From: Brachynemurus nebulosus
Lineage: Eukaryota; Arthropoda; Insecta; Neuroptera; Myrmeleontidae
NCBI GenBank assembly: GCA_035578155.1
Contig: JAPWDM010000001.1
Coordinates: 85,013,150 to 85,077,149, forward strand
Direction: 5' to 3'
Length of the DNA: 64,000 nt
Both the position numbers and the translations under genes were made by a program. Numbering within the stretch: position 1 is the first letter of the stretch; the number at the start of each line of letters is the position of its first letter. This document shows, in pieces, positions 23,900 to 35,207 of this stretch. The notes beneath the pieces are model-generated. The model did no database searches. It had not been told where the DNA came from and was given only the letters and a program-made list of their open reading frames with translations.

Positions 23900-24240
23900 A
23901 CTTAATTTCAAGTGCTGGCTTACATTTCAACTAAATCAAATTTTGAATATTAAATTTTACGAAAACTAAAGGTAAATCTTAATTTTTATACTAATTTTCA
24001 TTCGTTTTGATTCATGTTTAATATATGAAGCTAGAAATTGTTACTAGTTTTTATGTGCATGTTTTGTGATACGATTTTAAGTATATTTTACATAAGAATA
24101 AATCAAATTTTGCATATTAAATTTTACGAAAACTAAACGTGAGTGCCAATTTTTATACTATTTTCGTTCGTTTTGGGTCATGTTCAATATATGAAACTAG
24201 AAATTTTCAAACTTTTTCTTCTGCATGTATACTAGGAAAT
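23900..24240. repeat. Satellite-like dimer, inverted partner of 64-1170
   Basis: The reverse complement aligns with 853-1110 almost end to end, and the outer part (24190-24240, GTATACTAGGAAATTTCC) aligns with 64-112, across the MITE inserted on that side. Confidence 0.7.
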
Positions 24241-24448
24241 TTCCAAAAATTTAAAAAAATCTATACATATATGACGGAAATATGCAATAGTGACAGTGAT
24301 TTCTCAAGTACACATCCAGACATTTCTGAAGCTGCAAAAATTATAACATTAAAGTAAATATTAACGTCCATTATTATTTTTTTCAAGTATCTTTTAAATA
24401 AAAAATATATTTTATAAGATTGTAGAAAAAATTTTATGTGTAATTCGA

Positions 24449-24553
24449 GCACAAAATGACATTGCTGCTCTCATGAGAATAACGCGCTCCGCCTGGTGGC
24501 GTCGCGCGTCAACATTCTCAATCGAGCGGCAATGTATGCACCATTTTGCGCTC
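24449..24553. mobile_element. GC-rich hairpin MITE
   Basis: Arms GAGCACAAAATG..CATTGCTGCTC and GAGCGGCAATG..CATTTTGCGCTC are inverted, with further complementarity to a centre CGCGCTCCGCCTGGTGGCGTCGCGCG in reduced form. It is about 105 bp and strongly GC-rich against the AT-rich intron, and ends 86 bp before the trp-gamma exon. Confidence 0.6.
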
Positions 24554-24638
24554 TTAGTACACAAATAACTATTATTTCTATTTTTTCTCTTTATTAATTT
24601 CAAGTGTTTTATAGTTGTTTTTTTCATATGTATTTTAG

Positions 24639-24822
24639 AGTATTATGAGAAATTTAGTAAGACGTTACGTGACAGTAGAACAACGAAAAGCAGAAAGTCA
24701 AGGTGTAACTGAGGACGACGTTAATGAAATAAAACAAGATATTAGCGCTTTTCGTTGTGAGTTAATTGAAATCTTAAAAAATAGTGGAATGAATACTTCA
24801 ACTGCCTCAGGATTGGGTTCGG
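24639..24822 (+). CDS. Trpgamma: trp-gamma exon (conserved TRP C-terminal region)
   Basis: Acceptor TATTTTAG|AG and donor TCGG|GTAAGT bound a 184-bp exon. Translation SIMRNLVRRYVTVEQRKAES continues QGVTEDDVNEIKQDISAFRC and ELIEILKNSGM, a block highly conserved in insect TRPC-type channels (TRP, TRPL, TRP-gamma) directly behind the sixth membrane segment and TRP helix, in the cytoplasm. It starts in phase 0 and ends in phase 1. The preceding exon (ANYQ region) is not in the window, so the channel pore lies upstream. TRP-gamma is preferred over trp/trpl because of the following exons. It contains no stop or frameshift, unlike everything around it. Confidence 0.9.
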
Positions 24823-25579
24823 GTAAGTTCTTTTTTAAGTATTAATTATTTTTACAGTGTCTCACGGTAAGTTCCTAAAACTAAATTGATCGTTTCGTTT
24901 TTCACGTCATATATGGTAAAAATTACATGCTAGTATATTTTTAAAATCTTGCAATTTACTTTTATGTGTCATATAGGTGTTTTGAAATCAGTCATTTCAC
25001 AACTGTAAAAGCGTTGTATCTTATTTAACGCTTCTAATCAAGATATTAATTGTATACAAACTTACATTTCATACAAAACTCTTTGAAAAAGTGCAAAATA
25101 GTATTGTTACGTAACTGAAGTTATAATTTACATATTACACAACAAACGGAAAAGTTACACAAATGCCGAGAATTGGCAAGCATGTAATACCGCGAGTTTG
25201 TAATATACTTTACAATCGGGTTAAGTATTATAATCTCAAAAAATACCATAATATTTAATTAATACTCTTAAAACTATAATCTCGTAACTCATTTTTCTTT
25301 TTTCATAATGACTTTTATGATTTCAAAATGTTTGTTCCGTATGTTTTAAAATTGTAGCGTTTATTAATTGTTCGAGTTTTTTTAAAAAAAGTAGACTTAT
25401 TTAACCCCTAGTCTACTAGGATACAAATTCAATTTTATTTTATTTTCTGCAGTTATTTTTTGTAATTGTTACTATTGGACTGTAGCCACCGTGTATTCAG
25501 AACTGAGATTAAGTACTTTCATTTGAAGTGTAATTACTTTAATTAAAATTCAGATAGTGTTTGAAAAATTATCAAAACT

Positions 25580-25651
25580 GGATCGGCTGGGACTCGAACC
25601 CGGATCTCTTGGTTGCTAGCCAAGCGCCTTACCAATTAGGCCACCAACCGT
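25580..25651 (-). tRNA. tRNA-Ala(AGC)-like sequence
   Basis: On the - strand, GGTTGGTGGCCTAATTGGTA, then CTTGG-CTAGCAA-CCAAG as a perfect anticodon arm with AGC, and CCGGGTTCGAGTCCCAG as the T arm (one mismatch). The acceptor stem pairs at six of seven positions. A box and B box are recognisable. The repeat context and imperfect stems suggest a tRNA-derived repeat head rather than a working gene. True tRNA-Ala genes usually start GGGG, which this does not. Confidence 0.4.
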
Positions 25652-25907
25652 TCGTTCAAGTGCCACTCCAATCTTGATAATCAATCAAACACATGCTCTC
25701 TTTAATGCGAGACGCAGTTACATTTTTAATTTCAAATGTTATCGAGTGCTTGTGAAACGTTATTAATGTATGGCGGACTTTTGTTCGTATTTACACACAC
25801 ACCAATATTCATATATTCACTTAACATCCAGCTAATGTAACTGCGTCTCGCATTAAAGAGAAGATGTGTATGATTGCTAATCAAGATTGAAGTGGTACTC
25901 GAACGAA

Positions 25908-25978
25908 CGGTCAGTGGCCTAATTGGTAAGGCGCTTGGCTAGCAACCACGAGATCCGGGTTCGAGTCCCAGCCGATCC
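25908..25978 (+). tRNA. tRNA-like sequence, inverted partner
   Basis: Nearly identical to the copy at 25580-25651 but on the + strand: TGGCCTAATTGGTAAGGCGC, loop CTAGCAA (AGC), TTCGAGTCC. One anticodon-stem pair (CTTGG/CCACG) and one acceptor pair are lost, so this copy is more degraded. Confidence 0.35.
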
Positions 25979-26629
25979 AGTTTTGATAATTTTTCAAACA
26001 CTATGTGAATTTTAATTAACATAATGAATTGATCATACATACCAAAGTAAATCGAGTGTTTAAGTATCTGGACATTAAGTGAGCATATGAATATTGGTGT
26101 GTGTGTGTGTAAATACGGACAAAAGTCCGCCATACATTAATAATGTTTCACAGGCACTCGATAACATCTGAAATTAAAAATGTAATTACTTTGCCTTTAC
26201 AAACTTTTCATTTCGATTAATTCTTAACAATTTAGTTTCTTAAGTTATTGATAGTCTTACGTAATAATTAACCAACTTAAACTTAATTAATTAAATAATT
26301 TAATTTACTTTATATGTAAATAGATCTAGGTAACTAATTTTTTTGAAATATGCAAACGTACAATTTTATTTTTAAGTTAGTGTTTAACTTATTATAATTT
26401 AAATTCTAATTTCATATGCCTAGATATTTCCACGGAAAATATTTGTGAAAACGACTAAATAAAATGTGTTATTATCTCAGGAGAATATTTTAGTACTTTT
26501 CGAATAATATTTTACATTCTTCCAAGCAAATTAATTAATAATTTAAGGAAATAAATTTTTTAACCCAGTGCACACTTATGTTTCAAAAAGTGAGTAGACC
26601 AGTTAAGGTTTAATTTTTTTATTTTATAG

Positions 26630-26927
26630 GGTCGGGTGGTAAGAAAAACAGACAAAAGGAGCGTCGTTTAATGAAAGGTTTTAATATAGCACCTACTCCC
26701 CCGACATCTGCAGTCTTACCACCGGTAGCTGAATTTATAGCATCGTTACAGCAACAACATAGTGAACAAGGGCAATATGGATCAGAAATTTTTGATTCGT
26801 CATTGTCGAATATATTCATCTCAACAGACCAAATACCAAAATCACCACATTTTCCTAATAATGTGTATATATCACAAAACAGCTTATATGAAGAACAAAA
26901 TTTACATAATTCTGGAAGTACAAAAAG
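26630..26927 (+). CDS. Trpgamma: trp-gamma exon
   Basis: Acceptor ATTTTATAG|GG to donor AAAAAG|GTAAAC, 298 bp, phase 1 in and phase 2 out, matching its neighbours. It encodes GSGGKKNRQKERRLMKGFNI followed by a Pro/Ser-rich linker and a Gln-rich, low-complexity stretch. KERRLMKGFNIAP is the element I associate with insect TRP-gamma. The region is cytoplasmic and probably disordered, with regulatory rather than pore function. The open frame is uninterrupted. Confidence 0.88.
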
Positions 26928-27000
26928 GTAAACTAATTTTTTGTTCTTACAGTTTCGTCTTTTTTTTGACGTTATGAAAAAATAAGAATTTTATATTCAG
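26928..27000 (+). other. trp-gamma short intron
   Basis: A 73-bp intron with GTAAAC donor and TATATTCAG acceptor, phase 2. It is the only compact intron visible, and of normal insect minimal size. Confidence 0.85.
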
Positions 27001-27281
27001 TTCCTACCGACACAAACGCTCGTCGTCGCAAAAACGTAAATGGGGCACATTAATAGAAGCAGCTAAAACAGGTCGTGTTTCACGTTTTATAAGACGATCG
27101 CGCTCGGAAGATTCAGTTTGTAATTCACATTCTCAGGAACATCCAAGTCAAAGCAATAGTCCTGCTTCCGAAGAAAACGGTTCGGAAAGTAGAAGTGATT
27201 CAAACCCTAGTCTAAACACTTCAAGCGAAGCACATCAAAGTGTAGAAAATAATTCTAAGCAATCATCACATTATGGATTGG
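27001..27281 (+). CDS. Trpgamma: trp-gamma exon
   Basis: 281 bp, phase 2 in and phase 1 out (GGATTGG|GTATGC). The translation includes QKRKWGTLIEAAKTGRVSRF, then IRRSRSEDSVCNS, conserved in the TRP-gamma tail, followed by a Ser/Asn/Glu-rich stretch. RRSRSEDS looks like a basophilic kinase site (inference). No stops. The next exon in phase lies 31.9 kb downstream. Confidence 0.9.
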
Positions 27282-27521
27282 GTATGCTTGTTTATATTTA
27301 ATGTTTACCTTAATGTTTAATTCGATAAAATATTGTTGACTCGTTTTTCAACTTCATCATTTATTGTTTTTTCTTTTCCTTTGTGACTATGTTTTGCTAG
27401 TTGGCATTTTAAAGATTTTTTTCCGCTTCTAGTTTTCTAATATGATTTCTGAGAAACTCAATCTCATTAACAGTTTTATAATTACTAACAGAAGTTTCAT
27501 TTATGCCCATAAGTAGGTATG

Positions 27522-28245
27522 GGGTGAGTTCACCATGGGAAAATTTTTATGCAAATTTTTATGTAATTAATTTTGGCAATTGGCCCGGGCCAAATTTTTT
27601 CAATTCACCTTGGGGTCCTGACCTCCAATTTTGGCGATTATTTAAATTTTGGTAATTGACTTTGGGTTTTGACCTCTAATTTTGGCGATTATTCAAATTT
27701 TGGCAACTGGTCCAGGCCAAAATTGACCTTGGGTTCATTGACCTTTATTTTGGTCATTTTTCAGATTTTCGCAACTAACCCCACCCACCCCTGTTTTTGG
27801 TGATTACATCATCATTTCCAAATTTTGGTGGCATATGGTCCGATGGTTGATTTTTGACCTGTCGTGTGCATTGCCTATATTTCTCAATGTATAGTATTTA
27901 TATTAAATAAAGTTTGATGGATTCGATCTCGGGTCTTTTTGCTTACGAAGCGTGAATGTTAACCGTTGCGCTACGGCACGAATTCAGTGTGTATGCATTA
28001 AATGTTGCAGACATTCTATAACACGATTGCGTGATATCTACATGTCACTGGTTTATCACGTGATATCTATGTGTTCACTAGTTGATCGCGTGATATCTGC
28101 GTGTATTGATAGAAAAATTTTCCACCTAATTATAAATTCATATATGCATGAATATTTTCGTAGCACAACAAGGGACTTTCTAAGAAAAACTCCCACTAGT
28201 CATACAATTCTTTGTTTTGCGATCATTTACCTAGGTAACGTAATT
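27522..28245 (-). repeat. SINE-like repeat with tRNA-derived head, copy 1
   Basis: Contains repeated TTTTGGCGATTAT/TGACCT phrases, then a - strand tRNA-like segment at 27919-27982 (A-box-like GTAGCGCAACGGTTAAC and B-box-like GAGATCGAATCC). Flanks resemble 50428-51310, including TTTTCTACCTAATT..AATTCATAT. The tail GTTTTGCGATCA..TACCTAG also recurs near 54590. Confidence 0.6.
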
Positions 28246-28246
28246 T

Positions 28247-29310
28247 AACCCATTTTGTGCTGACGGTACTCAAAAGTACCATTTTTTACCCTTTGTAATA
28301 CCAGAGTTCTTTTTTTTTAAAAAAACATAAAAAATTGCTAATGATATGCTTTTTATAGATGTTTATTAGAAACGTTTTGTTAAAATATTGAGAATTTTTT
28401 AAAATTTATTATATAAAATTACAGTGGTACTTTAAAGTACTGTTAGAGATCTAGAGGGTATGTAGAAATAAAAAAAAAAAATATTTTTTTTAAAATATTT
28501 AACATTTATTGAAACATTTATTAAAATCTTGTATAATTTATCAGGATTGGTAGTTGTCAACAAACTATTATCATTTACATGTTGATTTGACAAAATTTGC
28601 TTAAATCTATGCCATGTCATGGTTCTCTTCATTATATCTTCGCCTATCTCATTATCGTAAGACCAGTAATGCTTATAACTTGGCAATCGATTGTAGCCCA
28701 TGAAAAAATTGATTCCAAAAAACGAAAGTAATTCATTTTTATCAATTTTTATTTTTTTGTTTTTCGTACAGCGTACAAATTCGATTGGAATACCAAGTGA
28801 TCTACTAAAGGACCAAGTATTTATACGAAAAAATCGGTTGGAGTATTGCAATCAGCTACATGCTCAAATATCACACCTTCATGAAATTTATATTCAGGAA
28901 TTTTTGTTTCTGCGCGTTGGTTTCTCCATATTCGATTAGTGTTATAAAGTACATTGTTTTGATTTTGATTATTTTCGTCGCTTACAATTTCTGGTTCTTG
29001 ATTATTAGGATCATTTGTATCTTCCGCATCAATATGTATACTAACATCGATAGTATCAAAAATTTTTCTTATTTCCATTTCAAATATGTCGTTAAAATTA
29101 TTTCCTTCCTTGTCTGATATATCTGACTCGTCAGTACTTGAAGCATAATCTAATGGAATATCCTCTTCTAAAATTTGTATAATTTTACTTTCGGATAATT
29201 TTTTCGCTAAGAGGGGCATTCTGTTTTTATAAAAAATGTAAAAATACATTATATGTTTTATATATGCTTGAGTACTGGCGGTACTTGTAAATACCAGTAT
29301 TATTTTTTAT
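28247..29310 (-). mobile_element. piggyBac-type element, partial
   Basis: TTAACCC opens the left side (28246). Just inside lies the palindrome GGTACTCAAAAGTACC, and GTACTTTAAAGTAC follows at 28428. The body holds the N-terminal half of a piggyBac transposase on the - strand. GGTACTTGTAAATACC near 29280 resembles the opposite subterminal repeat, but no closing GGGTTAA is visible, so the right terminus is lost or diverged. Confidence 0.65.
28432..29219 (-). pseudogene. piggyBac transposase, N-terminal relic
   Basis: Starts MPLLAKKLSESKIIQILEED at 29219, followed by an acidic region, then RAETKIPEYKFHEG. A frameshift near 28850 moves to the frame with SLGIPIEFVRCTKNK and NELLSFFGINFFMGYNRLPS, the conserved start of the piggyBac DDE domain (DDE_Tnp_1_7). 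It stops after about 130 further codons, so the catalytic Asp residues and the Cys-rich C-terminus are missing. Inactive. Confidence 0.85.
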
Positions 29311-30853
29311 AATTTTTAAGAAATAAAAAAAATTCTTCAATACATACCGTCTAGATATTTTCTTAAAACAATAATATCATATAAAATCAGACCAAAATTT
29401 TTAAAAATGTATTTTAAACCGAATAAAAAGTTAATTTTCTGAAACCGAAGTTTGCAGATGAATCGCACAAGCACACACTATAAAGAAATATGATTATTTA
29501 ATGGAAATAAAATACCTAACCTAAAAATAATAATTTATATATGCTCTTAAAAGGTACTAAAAAGCATTGCCAAATTCAAATCATTAAAAAATATTCTTAT
29601 TTTGTTATATTATTTATTGTGTCTAGAACCGCTCGTCAAATGACCCTAAAGTAACCATCAGTGTCAGTAGTTTTAGAAGTATTTCTATTTTAGGTCCTTC
29701 TTGGGGTACCAAGACCCTAGGGGACAATTTTACTTCACTTTCATTTTTTTCAGAGATTTCAACAATATTTAAACAAAATCTTGTCAAAATTTCTTCAGCT
29801 TTTTAATTTGAAATCTATTTGGTGTCACTGATGGACAATTCTGACCATACATCTATTTAAATTTGATGTTCTGAAATTTTATACAAAATCAGTTCCTTAT
29901 AGTGCATCGCTTGGCACGTCCAACGACTTTAAAATAATCTTATTCATATTTCGATAATATAACTTATTTTGATAAAATTTTGTCGAGGTCTGTCCAGCTA
30001 TTTAATTAGAGTTCTATTCGATTAGTTATGCGAATCAATTTCGACCTCATCTTCTTTTTAAATCAAATATACTGAAATTCTCTGCTATATTCATATTTCA
30101 ATAGTGTATCTATTGAAATATAAATATAGCTAATTTACATACTTTCAGATAGTCACATCAATAACTTTAAAGAGTACTTTAATTTGCGAAACATCTCGAG
30201 CTCCCAGGACTCTGGAGAATATTTCCAAACTCGTGTTAATTTAAGACATGGGATCGTTGCTTTGTTACTTTTCATAACAAAATCGTAGAAAAAACACGAG
30301 TCGAATTTCGGCTTTTACACAATCGTCAGGTGAAAAACATAACTAAAATTGTTCTTTTAGGCGAAAACTATTTATAATATAAATTGAAGTAAACAATGTA
30401 TTGGTGGGGGATGTTAGAGATAGAGGCAGATATAATCACATCAAAACAGATGTAAGGGGAACTCCCAAGTTGACCAATTTTGATAAAACTAAAATTTTTG
30501 TATTATTTGCAAAGGTACTTACAACGAATATTATTTTAAACCGATTAGGTGTAATATCCATAAAATGACTAGAGTACGTTGGGGAAAACCAGACACGTGA
30601 AACAACGGTGAACGATAATTACAAGGAATAAAGAATAAAATATACAGGTATCGGTCTGTATTAAATTGTCAAGATAGAAACATGTGTTGATTTGCACGAA
30701 AGGTTACACCCACTAGCTAGATGTTTTTGTTAAACTAAAAGGATTGTTAAATGATGTAAAATCAAAATATTGCATAAAGACCATCGTGTTAATTTGTTTA
30801 GGATTCCCAATAATATTTGAGCAAAGGTTAAGATCTGTCCAGTCGTTTATTTT

Positions 30854-30886
<33 letters not shown>

Positions 30887-31560
30887 AATCTCCAGAATCC
30901 TAGAGGGAAATTTTTACCTCACGTTAATTTTTATCAGAATCTCACTACTATTTGGGCAAACGTTTATTTTTTCAGGATCTCAATAGTATTTACGAAAAAC
31001 TTGGTAATGATACGTCCAGTCGTTTACTTGACGTATCATTATGCGGCCCTACGGTCCTGGGGGATAACTTACACTTAACTCTAACATTTTTCTTTCGATT
31101 CGTATGCCAATTTTACCTATAGTTTTTTTTCATCATTTTTTTTGATATCTACTACCGTTTTCTTGAAACAATTGGGAACGTATAAAGACAGTCCATATTT
31201 CATTTTTATTTAAATATAAAATTACTCCAGAACTATACTATTAACTCCAGTTCTACTGCTATTTAATTTTCTTTCTTGTTTTATAACTGCTTTTTCAGTG
31301 TATTTTCAGTGGATCAAATTTTAATGCAATTATATCTTCATCATATTATTTCGCTTAAAGCTGTTCTAATTGTCTGTTATATATTATAAAAAATTGTATA
31401 ATACATTTTTTGTAGTAATATAAAAATAGTAAGCCTCAAACGTACACTGACTTTGTTTCTTTTGTATTAGTAACAGTAAATAGGATTAATAATTTACGGA
31501 ACCGATAACAGAAAATAATTAATTAAGTTCCAGTAAATTCAAAAAAAAAAAAAAAAATAT
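29311..31560. other. Intronic DNA with diverged repeats, no gene
   Basis: Several diverged copies of a segment with AGxxCCTxGGGGAxAATTTT..CACTTxxATTTTT (near 29700, 30190, 30890, 31050) suggest an old tandem family. Poly-T lies at 30858-30884 and poly-A near 31545. Nothing coding is supported. Confidence 0.5.
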
Positions 31561-32089
31561 TCAAGTGAGAAATGTCGGTAAGAAATAAATAGGAACCATA
31601 GCTATTTAATTTTTAAAATTACAAAAATTATTTATTTCCAAATACTTGGTAACTAACAAATTTGCATGATTTTTTGATAAATTGTCCATAAATTGCTGTA
31701 TACCGTAATAAAAATTGATATTTTACGGTTTTTCATAAATTTCTACGGTTAGACTAAAAATTTTTCAAAACCCCTTCTTGGCCTCTATGACCCAACAGAA
31801 ACCTACGTACCAAATTTTATGTTTGTATGTATTATAGCTCCGGAGATTTCGTGATAGGTGAGTGAGTGGTATTTTACAGAAAAACACCGTGAGCAGTGGA
31901 GCCCCATCACGGAAATCGAATTTTTCGCTACACCTTCAGTATGTTCAAGATATCTAAATGTGGTTGAAAGGGTACAGGCGGATTATCATTTTGGTGTTTT
32001 CAAATCTGATGATAAGTGTCTGGCTGATCGGAGCTTTAGCAAAAAGGGTTTAAGGGCTGAATCTCAGTAAATTTCAATTTTATGTCGAT

Positions 32090-32315
32090 AGCAGTTAGCA
32101 GGAAAAAGCCAACACAATTCGTACGAGGGCATTCCTATCCGTGCTTATTCGCCAATAGCCATTGCGTTTTATTTTTAAATATTAAAAAAGGATCTTAAAT
32201 AGTGAACTGCAAGGCCTTTATGAAGATATTTTTTTTCCAAAGAACCAAAATTCTTATTTTATAAATAAAATTTGATATTAATAATATTTTTTAAATTGTA
32301 ATATTTATTACATTT
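32090..32315. repeat. Dispersed repeat, copy 1
   Basis: Matches 47755-47985: CATTCCTATCxxTGCTTAT..CGCCAAT, then GTTTTATTTTTAAATATTA and AAGGCCTTTATGAA. Non-coding. Confidence 0.65.
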
Positions 32316-32322
32316 AAGTAAG

Positions 32323-33184
32323 GTAACGGGCCTAGTTTCTGACCTTTTAAGAGTGACGGCTGAGGTTAAACGACAGTAATAAATATAAGTTTAAACTAGA
32401 GACAATTAATAATTTTATCAACTAGTTTATGGCTTTCAAAATAAAGTCATACAAGTAAAATAATTATTTGAATTGAATTAATAATTTAAATTAATGTTTT
32501 AAAAATTGACAAAAAGGACCCAGTTTCTGACCTTCAAAATTTCTCATGTGACAGTTTTGGACCCTGACAGTGGCCTAGTTTCTGATACTTAAATTTAAAA
32601 ATACAGTTTTTTAAAATTTAATTTATAAATAATTTTTTATTGATAAAAATGAATGTTTTTTAATGTTATATACGTTATGAAAAATAACAAAAACTAATCG
32701 AAGATAACTATAAATAACAAAATAACTAACAAAAACTGGTTAGAATTTAATTGGGCCATACCACTTTAGAAGTGAGCCTAGTAATTGACCCTCATATTTC
32801 AATAATAAAAATCATTCTAAGGTATTTTATAAATATTTTAAAATAAATTTTAAACAAATATTAACCTGCTCATATATTTTTAATTAAGTTTTCATACTTA
32901 CATGATGAATATTGCACAGATCAAAATGAGTACTTTGTAACATAAACTGTTAGGAAACTACCAAAAAAATAGTTTTTACACACATTTTAAACTTAAAAAT
33001 TTTTTTTTATTTAGTTAATATATTCTAAACTTTTTAAATTGCTGTTCATTAGACACAGAATAGATTACTTTAAATTAAGAATTTATTTTTTTTCTTATTT
33101 AAAATATAGTTTTTTTATTAATTTATAACAAAGTTGAAAAGTTCAGAAACTGGGCCAGGGTCAATTACCGGGTCTTTTACCTTA
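32323..33184. mobile_element. MITE with repeated CCTAGTTTCTGAC motif
   Basis: The ends AAGGTAAC-GGGCCTAG and (reverse complement of the right) AAGGTAAAAGACCCGG are loosely inverted, with TA next to both. The motif CC(T/C)AGTTTCTGACC occurs near 32334, 32519, 32576 and inverted near 33140, with GTAATTGACC variants at 32784 and 33160. AT-rich interior, no ORF. Confidence 0.6.
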
Positions 33185-33279
33185 GTAAGTTTTGGAGAGA
33201 GTCAAAACCTCCTTCCCTCCTGCCAATTTTTTGAGTGACCTGGGCAGGAGGTAGGTACCTATGTGTGATCTCGTATCCA

Positions 33280-33410
33280 ACCTAACGGGAGCCGACGAAA
33301 CTTGATGTAACCTAATCGAACCCGACTAAACTCGATGTAACCTAACGGCACCTAACGAAATTTGGTCTAACCTAACGAAACCTAAGCGAACTTAGCTTAA
33401 CCTAAGATCT
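33280..33410. repeat. CCTAA-based minisatellite, 10-bp period
   Basis: About thirteen consecutive 10-bp units such as CCTAACGGGA, CCTAATCGAA, CCTAACGAAA and CCTAAGCGAA, with a 30-bp higher-order pattern in which each third unit ends TGTAA/TCTAA. CCTAA is the complement of the insect telomere repeat TTAGG, but the register is 10 bp, not 5. Confidence 0.7.
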
Positions 33411-33649
33411 CAAAATTTCGCTAATAGATGGCGCAGCTATCTTTGAACTCGGTAAATTCCAAGTTTCATATAGGTAAGAAAAGGGGGTCGCCTTGCTTTC
33501 AGCTACTACGTTTCGGCTACCTTTTCAAGGTCGCTAGTTTTACTTCGACTGTTTTCGTTTTTTGTCGCTAATATTCAGCTTTGACTATTGTAAATATATT
33601 AAGTAAAAATTTTAGTGCTTTTATTTAGTTACTAAAAGTAACTGAAAAA

Positions 33650-34883
33650 GTGAAGATGAGCTCCTCCAAAATGTATATTTCTCAGTTGTTCCGAAATAAA
33701 TTAAAACCAACTGACGAGAGGTTTGGATTATGGTTATTGTTGGAAAATTTGGATAACAACAATCTGATTACCGATGTTGGGAATATAAATTATACAGAAG
33801 GAGAAGAGTTGCTGTCAAACAGAAATTTAAAACTACTAACACCAATTACAGAACCTTTTTGTGACAATATAATGCTTGTGAAAATAAGTGATGTTCGGAA
33901 TTGTGAAGAACGAGTGTTGAAGGAAAACAGTTTTATTGTGAAAAAAGAAATATGTGAGGCTTTTAATAGTTAATTACGATGAAAATTTTCTAAATTTATT
34001 TCTACAAGACATGGAGTAAGAGCCAAACTGCCTTTTCTTTTGCAAAGTGAGAATAAAATGGCAAAAGGAGTTAAAGAAATTAGTGGAAAGAAAGAAATGG
34101 AAAATATTATTAAAAAATATATAAATCCAATATGTATTCCGTATAAAGTGGAACTAGCAGACGTTAAGGTGGAGGCTCTGCTGGAAGAAGTGCCAAACAT
34201 TTTAAATCAACTTAAAGTGGACGACTACTATCTTTTAGATTTGGACATAACAGATTTTTCGGGGATATTTAACAAGATAGAAATGTGTCAATTTTTAACG
34301 AATAATTGTAACTTCTGTTACCAAGGAGAGTACAAAGAGAATAGCAATATAATTGTGGATAATGATAAAACAGTTGGAATTGATTGCTTAACATGATTAA
34401 ATTCGAATACTAGAATTAAAATATACAACAAATTTGTCTTCCAAATAACAAGCCCAGGAGTCAATAAACAAATTGGTAATTATATTATTTACTTTATCAG
34501 TTGTCCAGATATGCAACTAAACGAAACATTTTCATTTGTTTTGGCTAAGGAACACGGAGTTACAAGATTGGAAGCAACAATATATACAGTAATTACCACA
34601 AGAACGTGGCGTGAATATCTTAGATAATGTAACTCGAGGACTTCCTCAATCATATGCCGAAAATCTTGTAACAAGCATGCCTCATCGGTGTCAAGCTATA
34701 CTTGATAATAATGGTGACTGAACTGTGTATTAAATACAATGTATCCTTCCCCATTTATATTCGTTTTATTTCACATTATTCTTTTCTTTCCTCGAGTTAC
34801 ATTATCTAAGATATTCACGCCACGCTCTTGTGGTAATTACTGTAACTATAATATCGGAAATTATTATAAAATAGAAAATACAT
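33650..34883 (+). pseudogene. Unrecognised mobile-element/virus-like gene relic
   Basis: One reading frame carries MSSSKMYISQLFRNKLKPTD (from 33656), a stop at 33971, another start-like block KVELADVKVEALLEEVPNIL, then DYYLLDLDITDFSGIFNKIE (34220-34280) and, after a TGA at 34394, RIKIYNKFVFQITSPGVNKQ and VLAKEHGVTRLEATIY. A mariner MITE (34590-34844) interrupts it, and coding-like sequence resumes after 34845. I recall similar proteins as repetitive, uncharacterised genes in arthropods but cannot name a domain. It converges on the DNA-polymerase relic, so both may come from one large element. Inactive. Confidence 0.45.
34590..34844. mobile_element. mariner-type MITE, TA duplication
   Basis: Inverted ends CAGTAATTACCACAAGARCG..AACTCGAGG are about 53 bp with one or two mismatches, flanked by TA (34588-34589, 34845-34846). 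It lies inside the + strand relic at 33650-34883; the coding frame resumes on the other side. Confidence 0.8.
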
Positions 34884-35207
34884 TACCAGTGTAATTCGAC
34901 TTCAACGAACTGCTCCGATTTTAAATTATCAGCAAGTTTATCTAAACTGCTCGCCATAAAACGGAACGAATCGACAAAACGCAATTGGATATTTTTAATT
35001 TTAAATTTATTATCAGATTCATCTTCTTCATTATCATCATCATCATCTTCTAGATTTTGATTGGTATCGACTGGTAGATACTTTGTGAAAGAAATGTAGC
35101 ATTCTTTATTATTAGGTATAATATCGACTTGTTCCTTGGAGACTCCAAATTCACGAACGATAAAGTGCGCATCATATGCGGATAAATTGTGAAAAACAAT
35201 AGGAATG

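Larger units (their letters stand above)
25540..26192. repeat. A-B-A'-B' inverted structure with two tRNA-like heads
   Basis: Segment A (25540-25717, containing a - strand tRNA-like sequence) is followed by B (25718-25830). Next comes A' (25831-26020), the reverse complement of A, and then B' (26050-26192), the reverse complement of B (shared TTACACACACACCAATATTC and GGCGGACTTTTGT). Simple inverted duplication would give A-B-B'-A', so this order needs two steps, for example an element with B/B' ends enclosing A'. Confidence 0.7.
24823..26629 (+). other. trp-gamma intron, 1.8 kb
   Basis: Phase-1 intron GTAAGT...TTTTATAG. It contains the tRNA-bearing inverted structure at 25540-26192. The remainder (24823-25540 and 26192-26629) is AT-rich with nothing recognised. 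Confidence 0.8.

Noticed and set aside
24270..24357. Exon-like frame MTEICNSDSDFSSTHPDISE ending at a GTAAAT
   Set aside because: It looked like the exon preceding the trp-gamma exon, but the phases do not match (2 versus 0) and the sequence is not that expected before the SIMRNLVRRY block.
25580..25978. Two functional tRNA-Ala genes
   Set aside because: Stem mismatches, absence of the usual GGGG start and placement inside an inverted repeat favour tRNA-derived repeat heads; kept only as low-confidence tRNA-like sequences.
31858..32070. 70-codon frame MSEWYFTEKHREQWSPITEI
   Set aside because: No recognisable motif, lies among diverged repeats; composition alone is not enough.
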